Under the pieces are notes generated by a model. The model made no database searches. It was not told where the DNA came from and saw only the letters and a program-made list of their open reading frames with translations. A stretch of 64,000 nucleotides of DNA from Pseudomonadaceae bacterium. Lineage in GTDB: Bacteria > Pseudomonadota > Gammaproteobacteria > Pseudomonadales > Pseudomonadaceae. Where the stretch lies: positions 530,123 through 594,122 of the forward strand of contig CAAFUS010000010.1 of the NCBI GenBank assembly GCA_900766265.1. The letters run 5' to 3'. The translations under genes were made by a program, and so were the position numbers. Shown here piece by piece: positions 53,175-61,108 of the stretch (its first letter is position 1; every line of letters starts with the position of its first letter).

Positions 53175-54590
53175 TCAGGAGAACCAGCCCTGCAGCAGCA
53201 GCGGACCTTCCTGACCGATGTCTCGATACGCCCAGCCGATCCGGCCGCTGCGCGTTTCGATGAGGTAATAGTCGCGCCGCACGTCCCCGCCGTCCCACCA
53301 CCCGGATTCGATGCGCTCCGGCCCGGCCAGGATCCGCGGCGCCGATTCGCGCAGTGTCACCGGCTCGCGCAGCAACCACCCCGGACGTTTCGCCACCGCC
53401 AGCAGCGGGCTCTGTAGGGGCTCGCGCTCCAACTGCCAGGTCCGTTCAGGGCGATGGTCGACCAGGGCCCGCAGCCCCAGCACCGCCTCGTCGCCCAGCC
53501 GGGCACGAAGACGCTCGCGCAGCTGTTCCCAGGGCAGCGATTGCTGGGGTCGATCGTTGAACAGCTCCCGGTGCTCGGGCACGAAGACGGGCAGGTCGCG
53601 CGCCACCAGGCGCAAAGCCTGCGCAGGGGCCGGGATCTGCAATTGCTCCAGCCGTCCGCGCGCCAGCTCGAAGAGCATCGAGGGTTCACGCTCGGCGCTC
53701 AACAGGCCGACCGGTATAAGGCTGTCCTCCCGATCACGGTGTTCAAGATGCAGGGTGAAGCGCTGCACCCCGCTGTCGCGTCCGGCCAGAAAAGCCGCCA
53801 GATCGGCGGTCAGCCGTCGCAACGGGAACAGCAGCGCCTGGTGGGAGGAGACGTCGTAGTTGAGCTCGATGCGCAGGTCGAACTCGTCCGGCGGCGCGTA
53901 ATACTGCAGCGTCAGGGGGCGAATGCCGACCAGCGTGTCGAGGTGGCGCAGCACCTCCTTGGGAAAACGTCGCGTCAACGTGTCGCGCGGCAACGCCAGC
54001 ACCAGATCCAGCGTGCGCAGCCCCATCCTTGAAAGCGAGGTGACCACCTGCGCAGGCAGACCGACCCGATCGATGGGCATCCGCCCGAGCGCCTCGCGCA
54101 GCGGCGCACCATCCGACACCGCCAGACCGTCATGGGCATTGGCAAGCATTCGAGCCGCCGCTGGATTCGGTGCCAGCACGATGCGATGACGAAACCCCAG
54201 CGCGGTCAGTTCCTCGCGCAATCTCGCCTCGAACCGTGGCCAGGGCCCGAACAGGCCGAAACTGGATTCCACCTCCATCAACAGCGCACGGGGGTAATGC
54301 AGGCTGACATGAGAGCTGAATCGATAGGCCCAGGCGGCCAGGAAGCTCTGCAGACGCTCGACTTCGGCCATGTCGTACTCGAGAGTGGCGAAATTGCGGG
54401 TCACCGCCTGGGCGGCGATCAGCGATTGCCCAGGGCGCAGCCCCAGCGTACGGGCCGCCTCGTTCATGGTCTGCAGGATGCGCCGCTGCGGCGTGCCGCT
54501 GATCAGCGCCAGCGGCGTGTCGACATCGTCACGCCCGCGCAGCACGCCATCGAGCGCCAGTTGCGGCAGCACAATACAAGCCCAGCGCAT
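53175..54590 (-). CDS. imuB: Y-family DNA polymerase-like protein ImuB
   Basis: 471 residues. Related to DinB-type polymerases but without the catalytic acids: the usual D-x-D-x-F at the N-terminus is WACIVLPQLALD, and the S-x-D-E motif is EVESSFG. That matches ImuB, the catalytically dead scaffold that links DnaE2, ImuA and the beta clamp in SOS mutagenesis. Last gene of lexA2-imuA-imuB. No dnaE2 follows; the next gene is convergent and only 18 bp away. Confidence 0.9.
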   Translation of the reverse strand: MRWACIVLPQLALDGVLRGRDDVDTPLALISGTPQRRILQTMNEAARTLGLRPGQSLIAAQAVTRNFATLEYDMAEVERLQSFLAAWAYRFSSHVSLHYPRALLMEVESSFGLFGPWPRFEARLREELTALGFRHRIVLAPNPAAARMLANAHDGLAVSDGAPLREALGRMPIDRVGLPAQVVTSLSRMGLRTLDLVLALPRDTLTRRFPKEVLRHLDTLVGIRPLTLQYYAPPDEFDLRIELNYDVSSHQALLFPLRRLTADLAAFLAGRDSGVQRFTLHLEHRDREDSLIPVGLLSAEREPSMLFELARGRLEQLQIPAPAQALRLVARDLPVFVPEHRELFNDRPQQSLPWEQLRERLRARLGDEAVLGLRALVDHRPERTWQLEREPLQSPLLAVAKRPGWLLREPVTLRESAPRILAGPERIESGWWDGGDVRRDYYLIETRSGRIGWAYRDIGQEGPLLLQGWFS

Positions 54591-54596
54591 GACAGC

Positions 54597-55211
54597 TCAC
54601 TGCCAGGCGGCGAAGGGGATCGGATCGGGTGGTGCAACGGCGCCACGGCACTTGAGCACCCGCAACCGGCCCGGCTCCAGGGTCAGGCGCAATGCCGCTG
54701 GGGACGGATTGACCGCCTCCTTCAACGGGCGATAGGCAAAGGCCAGGGTCTGCCCGGTTTCGGCGGCGACCTGCAGACGCCGCAAGGCGCGATCGTCCGC
54801 CTGCCGCGGCCAGCACAGCACCGCCCCGCAGCTTCCCGAACGCAGGCATTGCTCGGCGGCCCACAGCGCCTCCTTGCCACGCGCCTCCACCAGCGACAGC
54901 CAGCGCAGGTCCACCCCTGCGGCCAGCCAAGCCTGGGGATAGGGAATGTGGGGCGGGTCCACCAGCACCACCCGCTCGGCAGCCGCGGTCAGCCTGGCCA
55001 GGGTCGGCCAGAGCAGTTGCAGCTCACCGCTGCCTTCGCCCGGAATCAGAATCTCGGTGAGGGCTGCATCCGGCCAGCCACCGCCGGGCAGCAGCGCATC
55101 GAGCGGCGCATGCCCGGTGGACTGCGTGCTGCTGGCGGCCTGGACCACGGGGCGCCCTTTCCAGACCCGACGCTGATCGAGCAGCGTCTCGAGGGCGACG
55201 ACACTACTCAT
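54597..55211 (-). CDS. imuA: Translesion synthesis accessory protein ImuA
   Basis: 204 residues, RecA-like fold of the ImuA/SulA-like type (GHAPLDALLPGGGWPDAALT near residue 33, VVLVDPPHIPYPQAW near 85). Its ATG overlaps the lexA2 stop (ATGA), and imuB starts 6 bp after its stop, so translation of the three is coupled. Required for DnaE2/ImuB mutagenesis in relatives. Confidence 0.88.
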   Translation of the reverse strand: MSSVVALETLLDQRRVWKGRPVVQAASSTQSTGHAPLDALLPGGGWPDAALTEILIPGEGSGELQLLWPTLARLTAAAERVVLVDPPHIPYPQAWLAAGVDLRWLSLVEARGKEALWAAEQCLRSGSCGAVLCWPRQADDRALRRLQVAAETGQTLAFAYRPLKEAVNPSPAALRLTLEPGRLRVLKCRGAVAPPDPIPFAAWQ

Positions 55212-55828
55212 CAGCCACGCCTTACCAGGCCACAGAACACGCCTTCGATAGCGAAATCCTGCCCCGGGTCGACCAGGATTGGTGCATAGGCCGGGTTGCG
55301 TGGAAGCAGTCGGATCGCCTCCGCGCTGCGCTCGAAACGCTTGATGGTGACCTCCCCGTCCAGCCGGGCCACCACGATCTGCCCGTTCTGCGCCTCGCCG
55401 ATGCGGTGCACCCCGACCAGGTCGCCATCGAGGATGCCGTCCTCAATCATCGAGTCGCCCGCTACCCGCAGCAGGTAATCGGGCAGGCGGGAAAAGGTGT
55501 TGCGCTCGAGCAGCAGGTGACCGTGCAGATCGACGTCCGGGCCGATCGGCGCCCCGGCCGCGACCCGTCCGAGTACAGGGATCTCGAGCATTTCGCTGCG
55601 CGCCTGACGCTTCACCAGACGTATGCCGCGGGCCTGGTTGGGCACCACGTCGATGAAACCTGCCTCGGTCAAGGCCAGGATGTGCTTGCGCGCCACGCCC
55701 CGGGAGGCGAAGCCGAAGGCTTCGGCGATCTCGGCGAGGCTGGGCGAGCGGCCCTGCACTTCGATGCGCTGGCGGATGAAGTCGAGGATGGCGCGGCGGC
55801 GGGGGCTTAAGTCTCTCATGGAGTACAT
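55211..55828 (-). CDS. lexA2: Second LexA-type SOS repressor (LexA2)
   Basis: About 205 residues. N-terminal winged helix (RAILDFIRQRIEVQGRSPSL, AEIAEAFGFASRGVARKHIL), Ala-Gly cleavage site in GRVAAGAPIG, catalytic Ser in VAGDSMIEDGILDGD and Lys in VTIKRFER. Possible starts are 55849, 55828 and 55819; 55828 has AAAAGAG upstream. It heads the imuA-imuB operon, the known lexA2-imuA-imuB-dnaE2 type. A palindromic operator covers its start region. Confidence 0.92.
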   Translation of the reverse strand: MYSMRDLSPRRRAILDFIRQRIEVQGRSPSLAEIAEAFGFASRGVARKHILALTEAGFIDVVPNQARGIRLVKRQARSEMLEIPVLGRVAAGAPIGPDVDLHGHLLLERNTFSRLPDYLLRVAGDSMIEDGILDGDLVGVHRIGEAQNGQIVVARLDGEVTIKRFERSAEAIRLLPRNPAYAPILVDPGQDFAIEGVFCGLVRRG

Positions 55829-55836
55829 TTGTACTC
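55821..55836. promoter_or_regulatory. LexA2 operator
   Basis: GAGTACATTTGTACTC has perfect 7-bp inverted arms around 2 bp. It contains GTAC-N4-GTAC, in line with the GTAC-N4-GTGC-type site reported for LexA2 of P. putida. It overlaps the candidate ATG at 55828 and its ribosome site, and sits just upstream of the ATG at 55819. Confidence 0.8.
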
Positions 55837-55946
55837 TTTTGCGAAACATCTGACCAGCGCCTTTGGTCCGTCACTTACCGATCCAGGCGGAACGTGTCCG
55901 GCAACGCCCCCTCCAACGGGAACACTCCTGTCTTGCCGAGGATGAC

Positions 55947-56546
55947 TTGAGCGAATCCCCGACCAGCGTCTGGACCCTCTCCCTGGAGCGCTTTCGCCAG
56001 GACACCGCCGCCAACCGCCCCACGCCTGGCTGTGGTGCCGTCGCGGCAGTCAGTGCATCCCTTGGCCTCGCCCTGGTGCTGAAAGCGCTGCGCATCAGCC
56101 AGGCGCGACAGGAAGATCCACGGCGCCAGCGCCTCATCGAACCCGTCGAAACACTGCTGGAGCGGCTCGGCAGCTTTGCCGACGATGACATGCAGGCCTT
56201 CAGCCGCTACCTGCAGGCGGCGCGACAGCCCGACGACGCCTCCGACGACGATGCGTTACAGGCCGCGGCTCGCCAGGCCTGCGCGGTCCCCCTCGCCACC
56301 GCCCATGCCTGCCTCGAGGCGCTCGGCCTGAGCGTTTCGGCGTTGCCGCTGGCCATCGAGGTGGTGCGGGCCGACATCCAGGCCGGCGCGTTGTTGATCC
56401 ATTCGGCTCTGAGCGCGGCGCTGCTCAACGTCGATGCGGACCTGCCCTGCCTGAGCGAGCAGGACAGCCGCGAGCAGGCTCGCGCGATGCGCCAGCGTCT
56501 GCAGACCGACGCCGATACGACGCTGCAAAGGCTGCGAGAGGACTAG
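55947..56546 (+). CDS. Formiminotransferase-cyclodeaminase-like (FTCD_C) protein
   Basis: About 199 residues, all-helical FTCD C-terminal family. The core PTPGCGAVAAVSASLGLALVL near residue 25 is typical of cyclodeaminase/methenyltetrahydrofolate cyclohydrolase domains. There is no ATG in frame; a TTG at 55947 with GAGGA 5 nt upstream is the best start (TTG at 55863 is an alternative). It overlaps the next minus-strand gene at its 3' end by 4 bp. Folate-linked role inferred only from family. Confidence 0.8.
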   Translation: MSESPTSVWTLSLERFRQDTAANRPTPGCGAVAAVSASLGLALVLKALRISQARQEDPRRQRLIEPVETLLERLGSFADDDMQAFSRYLQAARQPDDASDDDALQAAARQACAVPLATAHACLEALGLSVSALPLAIEVVRADIQAGALLIHSALSAALLNVDADLPCLSEQDSREQARAMRQRLQTDADTTLQRLRED

Positions 56547-57112
56547 GCAATGAGAGTCAACCGGGGCCAACGCGCCCGGTAGCTTTCGGCTTTGCTCGCG
56601 AACAGCTCCGGCTGTGGCGTCAGCGGGTTGCAGCGCAGCAGGCCGCGGTCGAGCTCATCCAGCCCGAACGGTGCATAGAGTCCGCCGCTGGCGACATCGA
56701 TGGCGACACAGGTGCAAGCCACCGGATAACGGTCGACGCCCTCACGGCTGTCGTTCAATCGGGGATAGGCCATGCCGAAACGCTGTGGATACCAGAGATG
56801 AACCCGAGCCTGGTTCTCCACCTCGACCGCCACGCCCAGGCCGGCGGTGATCTCGGCGACCTGCCGGATCACCCGGTCCTCGGCTTCCCAAGACAGGTCA
56901 TGATCGAAATAGAACAGGTCGTAATCCTTGACGCCCCAGTGTGGGGGCAAGCCGCCTTGCCGGGTCCACCAGGCCTGGTAGAGACAGCCGACGGTGAGTA
57001 GGCGTTGAGGGAGCGAGAGGTCGGGAAGCCGCTCGAGCAGCGCGGCATTGACGGGATTGGCCAGGGCCGCATCGACCAGCCCAACGCGCTCAGCGCCACG
57101 CTGCCTCGAGGA
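56543..57112 (-). CDS. Nucleotidyltransferase-like family protein (DUF925 type), start unresolved
   Basis: Reading frame of up to 189 residues with the family core WGVKDYDLFYFDHDLSWEA (two Asp of a nucleotidyltransferase fold), RVHLWYPQRFG and TCVAIDVASGGLYAPFGLDE. The conserved part clearly begins upstream of the first TTG (56950), with LLTVGCLYQAWWTRQGG in the same open frame. That frame runs back to the dsbB stop but contains no ATG, GTG or TTG before 56950. Either a rare start (CTG at 57079) is used, or the 5' end is disrupted by a small indel. Confidence 0.7.
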   Translation of the reverse strand, partial: SSRQRGAERVGLVDAALANPVNAALLERLPDLSLPQRLLTVGCLYQAWWTRQGGLPPHWGVKDYDLFYFDHDLSWEAEDRVIRQVAEITAGLGVAVEVENQARVHLWYPQRFGMAYPRLNDSREGVDRYPVACTCVAIDVASGGLYAPFGLDELDRGLLRCNPLTPQPELFASKAESYRARWPRLTLIA

Positions 57113-57643
57113 TCAGCGGAACATGCTGCGACGCTGACGGCGGCGGGCCTTCCACCAGCCAATCGCCACGGCCACGGCGATCACCACGAAGGCGGTCAAT
57201 GACCATTGCGCCATGCCCAGTCCCAGGATCGGCTCGTACACATCGCCGCACATGCCGGTCGCCTGGAACAGGGTCGGCATCCACTGGGCCAGGGGAATCG
57301 CATCGGTCCAGAGCTGCATGACATCTATGCCACAACTCGCGGCCGGATGGCCCTGGACATAGACCAGCCGCGCCGCGACGCCGACACCGGCCAGCGCGAT
57401 CAGCAGAGCCACGAAGGCTGCGCCTCGGTTAGCCCGTGCGCTTGAAAAGGAGGCGCCCACGAACGCGACCAGAGCGATCAGCAGGAACAGGTAACGCTGC
57501 ACGATGCACAGCGGACATGGTGCCTGCCCCATGACTTCCTGGAAATACAGCGCACCGGCCACCAGCCCCAGACAAACGATGCCCAGCAGAATCAGCAGCA
57601 TGCGTTGGCCGGAAAAGCGCTGCGGGCCACCGGAAATCGCCAT
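57113..57643 (-). CDS. dsbB: Disulfide bond formation protein B (DsbB family)
   Basis: 176-residue four-helix inner-membrane protein that reoxidises DsbA and passes electrons to quinone. The first cysteine pair is in GQAPCPLCIVQRYLF (CPLC) and the second in HPAASCGIDV ... TGMCGDV. ATG 57643 is chosen because GGGGGAA lies 8 nt upstream; 57670 is an alternative. Confidence 0.94.
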   Translation of the reverse strand: MAISGGPQRFSGQRMLLILLGIVCLGLVAGALYFQEVMGQAPCPLCIVQRYLFLLIALVAFVGASFSSARANRGAAFVALLIALAGVGVAARLVYVQGHPAASCGIDVMQLWTDAIPLAQWMPTLFQATGMCGDVYEPILGLGMAQWSLTAFVVIAVAVAIGWWKARRRQRRSMFR

Positions 57644-57805
57644 GATGTATTCCCCCATTTCCATCTCCAAATGTGTTTAGGTGCGCAACGCTAGCAATCG
57701 CCGAGCCATTTGTCGCAGCGACTTGTCAGCAAATCTGGCAAAAAGCTACCAGCCACCATCGATTTCGCGAACGAGGCGACACCTCGAGAAGGTCGCTGAC
57801 CGCGA

Positions 57806-58039
57806 TCAGCCGCGCGGCCTTAAGCCCGGTACCCCACGCTGCTCGCTTCGCTGGATCGGCTGGGTACAGCGCAGATCACGGTAGGTGCTGCCGTCGAGCA
57901 ATTCCCAGCCGGGGCCGGGCGAGGCCTGCTGACAGGTGATCTGGCCATCGACACGGCTCAGCCACTTGTAATAGGGCGCGGGCGCTGCAAGCGACAAAAC
58001 GGGAAGGCTGAACAGTATCAGGCAGGTGGCAAGGCGCAT
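57806..58039 (-). CDS. Small secreted protein of unknown function
   Basis: 77 residues. A signal peptide (MRLATCLILFSLPVLSLAA) precedes a short mature part with PYYKWLSRVDGQITCQQ and two cysteines (TCQQ and LRCTQ) that may form a disulfide. The KW...DGxxxC pattern recalls small DUF4124-like periplasmic proteins, but this is not certain. Confidence 0.6.
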   Translation of the reverse strand: MRLATCLILFSLPVLSLAAPAPYYKWLSRVDGQITCQQASPGPGWELLDGSTYRDLRCTQPIQRSEQRGVPGLRPRG

Positions 58040-58115
58040 CGCGGTACGGCATCGGAAGGATTCCGCGCACTTTACCCGGCTCGTGGCGTTGTGCAAGCAC
58101 CACCCGGCATCGTGC

Positions 58116-58544
58116 TCAATCCCAGACCTTCTTCGCTTCGCGCATGAAGATTTCTACCGTTTTGGGGCCGACGCCCTCGAACTCGGCCAGGCGCTTCTCC
58201 AGGTCCTTGCGGCTCTCGCTCATCTCGCGGAGGCGCCCGAGCTTGCCGCCGTATTCGGTGTTCAGCTTCTCGCAGAGCTTGAGCAGGCGATCGGCGGTGG
58301 ACTCGTCGTAGCGCACGTAGTGCCCTTCGCCCAGCATGTCGACGATCTGCTGCCAACTGCAGTTGCCCAGCTTCCTCGGCGTATCGCGCTTGTGCTTGTC
58401 CACGATGACCCGGTAGGCCTCGGCGGCGATGTCCTGCTGGATCCGCTTGCCGAACAGGAAGCTGGCAAGGAACCACTTGAACAGCTCACCCTCCCCCTTC
58501 TCGATGTCGATGCCCAGATCCTTCGCGCTGATTTCCGCTGCCAT
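58116..58544 (-). CDS. Helix-hairpin-helix (HhH-GPD-like) protein
   Basis: 142 residues starting MAAEISAKDLGIDIEKGEGE. The helix-hairpin-helix AEFEGVGPKTVEIFMREAKK is at the C-terminus and FKWFLASFLFGKRIQQDIAAE near the N-terminus resembles the endonuclease III fold. No FeS cysteines and no catalytic Lys of glycosylase-lyases are evident, so DNA binding is more likely than base excision. Frame start at 58544 chosen over 58679. Confidence 0.75.
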   Translation of the reverse strand: MAAEISAKDLGIDIEKGEGELFKWFLASFLFGKRIQQDIAAEAYRVIVDKHKRDTPRKLGNCSWQQIVDMLGEGHYVRYDESTADRLLKLCEKLNTEYGGKLGRLREMSESRKDLEKRLAEFEGVGPKTVEIFMREAKKVWD

Positions 58545-58630
58545 GGTCGTCTCCGCCGGTTGATTTCCTAGTTCCGATGGCCAGAACGGTCGGGCGTTCC
58601 TGAATGCCCGGTCTCGGCGACAGGCTGTCG

Positions 58631-59254
58631 TCAGCTCAGGGGGATCATCACCGCGCTCCGGAACGCGGGTCGCTCGCACAGACGGTCGTACCAGGCCTGC
58701 AAATGCTTGTGCTCAGGGCGCTCGATCGGCATTTCGAACCAGGCGTAGGCGAAGCTACCCAGCGGAATGTCGCCCATGCCGAAGCGTTCCCCGGACAGAT
58801 ACGGCTGCGCAGCCAGCGCCTGGTCGGCCAGCGCAAGCAAGTCGCTGCAGGTCTGGAACGCCTTGCGCACCTCGCCCATCTGACGCTCCCCGGGCGGCGT
58901 GCGCACCATGTTCCAGAACAGCACCTTGAAGGGCGACGCCAGCGACGAGGTAACCCAGTCCATCCACTTGTCCGCCTCGAAACGCACCACCGGATCGACC
59001 CGCCACAGCGTGGTTTCCCCATAGCGCGACGCCAGGTAGCGGACGATCGCGTTGGACTCCCAGAGCACAAGATCCCCGTCCTGCACGCAGGGCACCAGGC
59101 GGTTGGGGTTCATCGCCACGTATGCCGGCTCGTCCACTACGCCGAAGGCACCGCCGGCGTCGATGCGCTGGTAGGGCAGCGACAGTTCTTCGAGACACCA
59201 GAGCACTTTCTTGACGTTGGTCGAGTTGTGTCGACCCCAGACCTTCACTTGCAT
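58631..59254 (-). CDS. Glutathione S-transferase family protein
   Basis: 207 residues. N-terminal thioredoxin-like domain (WGRHNSTNVKKVLWCLEELS, then NPNRLVPCVQDGDLVLWESN, the GSH-binding VP and ES) and an all-helical C-terminal domain with LSGERFGMGDIPLGSFAYAW. ATG 59254 is preceded by AAAGGAGG. Substrate unknown. Confidence 0.93.
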   Translation of the reverse strand: MQVKVWGRHNSTNVKKVLWCLEELSLPYQRIDAGGAFGVVDEPAYVAMNPNRLVPCVQDGDLVLWESNAIVRYLASRYGETTLWRVDPVVRFEADKWMDWVTSSLASPFKVLFWNMVRTPPGERQMGEVRKAFQTCSDLLALADQALAAQPYLSGERFGMGDIPLGSFAYAWFEMPIERPEHKHLQAWYDRLCERPAFRSAVMIPLS

Positions 59255-59458
59255 TGGCTCGCCTCCTTTCAGGGCGCCGTGAGCGCCGGATGCCGCAACC
59301 CTATACCGCGCCGGCGGGCTCCGCCAGTTCGGCTCGAGGATATGCGGATAGCCATCGCCGCTGATCGTCCCGGCATTTTGCCAATCCCATAACTGCTGTA
59401 TAAATGCACAGCCTTTCGTTCCGGAGCTCTCCGGATCGCTCAGCGAAGCGGATGTTCG

Positions 59459-61108
59459 ATGCGCCAGTCTCTGCCCAACCCCTTCTATTACCTGGATAAC
59501 TTCCAGGGCGTCCTCGCCTGGGTAGGCGCGCACCATGCCGACCTGCTCGACACCTCCGAACAGCGCTTCATCGAGGAATTCTCGGGCCTGCCGCAACCGT
59601 CCCGTGCCTTGCTGGTGCGCATGGTGATGCGCAAGGGGGACCTGTTCCGCGCCAGCAAGCTGCGCTATCAGGAGATCGGCTGCCCGCGCCAGGCTGCCGT
59701 GCCGCTGATCGAGCGCGGCTGGCTCGACGACGCGCCGGCCCTCGACCTGCTCCAGCTGTTCGGCCTCCTGCGAAAGGCCGAACTGGCCCTGGTGTTCGGC
59801 CAGGTCGACAGCGCCCAGAACCTGCGCAAGGAGGAACTGCTGCAGCGACTGCTGGCCGAGCACGACCAGACCCAACCGTTGCATCGCTGGTGCAGCGCCC
59901 TGGACGAGGCGGTCTTCCAGGTGCGCATCGGCCCGGTGTGCGAGCGTCTTCGGCTGATGTTCTTCGGCAACATTCACCAGGACTGGTCGGAATTCGTCCT
60001 GGCCGACCTCGGCATCCTCCGTTACGAGCAGGTCGCCTTCTCGCCGTCTTCGCGCGCGTTCCAGCGTCGCGAGGAAATAGACGCCTACCTGCACCTGCAT
60101 CGCTGCCGCGAGCGCTTCGAGGCAGGCGAGTCGCTCGATGCAGTCCTCGCCGACGTTCCGCAGACGCCCTACCCCAACGCCTGGCTGGAGAGCCGGCGCG
60201 GCAAGCTGCTGATGCGCTTGGCGCTGCAATACGAACGCGAGCAGGACTGGTCACAGGCGCTGCGCCTGCACGCGGCCAACCGTTATCCCGGCGCGAGGCA
60301 ACGCACCATTCGCGTGCTGGAGCGCTGCGGCCAGGCCGAGGCGGCGCTGGAGCTGGCGCTGCTCGCCGAAGCGGCGCCGGAAAACGAACTCGAGGCGCAG
60401 CAGGTCGAACGCATGCTGCCGCGCCTGCGGCGCGCGCTGGGCCAGCCACGCGGGCCACGCCGCAGCTCGGCGAGCATCGAGCGCATCGACCTGGTCCTGC
60501 CGCCGCCAGTTGGCGGGCTGTCCGTCGAATATGCCGTGCGTGAGCACCTGGACAGCCCCGGGGCGCCGGTCCATTACGTGGAAAACGCGCTGCTCAATTC
60601 GCTGTTCGGGCTGCTCTGCTGGGAAGCCTTGTTCGCCGCCGTGCCCGGCGCCTTCTTCCATCCCTTCCACGCCGCGCCCGCGGATCTGGCGCAACCGGAC
60701 TTCCACAGCCGTCGCGCCGCCTTGTTCGAGCGGTGCCTGGGCACCCTTGACGATGAAAGCTACCGCGACTGCATCCGTCGCACCTTTCGCGAGAAAGCCG
60801 GCGTCCACACCGCCTTCGTGGCCTGGAACCTGCTCGATGACGGACTGCTCGAACAGGCCCTAGCGTGCATTCCCCCCGCGCACCTCAAGACCATCTTCAC
60901 TCGCATCCTGCGCGACGTGCCGAGCAACCGTACCGGGCTGCCCGACCTGATCCAGTTCTGGCCCGAACAGGGACGCTACCGGATGATCGAGGTCAAGGGG
61001 CCTGGCGATCGGCTGCAGGACAACCAGCTGCGCTGGCTCGACCATGCCGCCGAGCATGGTCTGCCGATCGCGGTGTGCTACGTGCAATGGGCCGAGCCGA
61101 CGCCGTGA
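59459..61108 (+). CDS. FAN1-type VRR-NUC structure-specific nuclease
   Basis: 549 residues. The C-terminal VRR-NUC domain carries the PD-(D/E)XK catalytic residues in GLPDLIQFW (about residue 495) and MIEVKGPGDRLQDNQLRWLD, with the helper Glu in NSLFGLLCWEALF near residue 385. The N-terminal helical region matches bacterial FAN1, a flap and interstrand-crosslink repair nuclease. The stop overlaps the start of the helicase gene (GTGA), so the two are translationally coupled. Confidence 0.92.
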   Translation: MRQSLPNPFYYLDNFQGVLAWVGAHHADLLDTSEQRFIEEFSGLPQPSRALLVRMVMRKGDLFRASKLRYQEIGCPRQAAVPLIERGWLDDAPALDLLQLFGLLRKAELALVFGQVDSAQNLRKEELLQRLLAEHDQTQPLHRWCSALDEAVFQVRIGPVCERLRLMFFGNIHQDWSEFVLADLGILRYEQVAFSPSSRAFQRREEIDAYLHLHRCRERFEAGESLDAVLADVPQTPYPNAWLESRRGKLLMRLALQYEREQDWSQALRLHAANRYPGARQRTIRVLERCGQAEAALELALLAEAAPENELEAQQVERMLPRLRRALGQPRGPRRSSASIERIDLVLPPPVGGLSVEYAVREHLDSPGAPVHYVENALLNSLFGLLCWEALFAAVPGAFFHPFHAAPADLAQPDFHSRRAALFERCLGTLDDESYRDCIRRTFREKAGVHTAFVAWNLLDDGLLEQALACIPPAHLKTIFTRILRDVPSNRTGLPDLIQFWPEQGRYRMIEVKGPGDRLQDNQLRWLDHAAEHGLPIAVCYVQWAEPTP

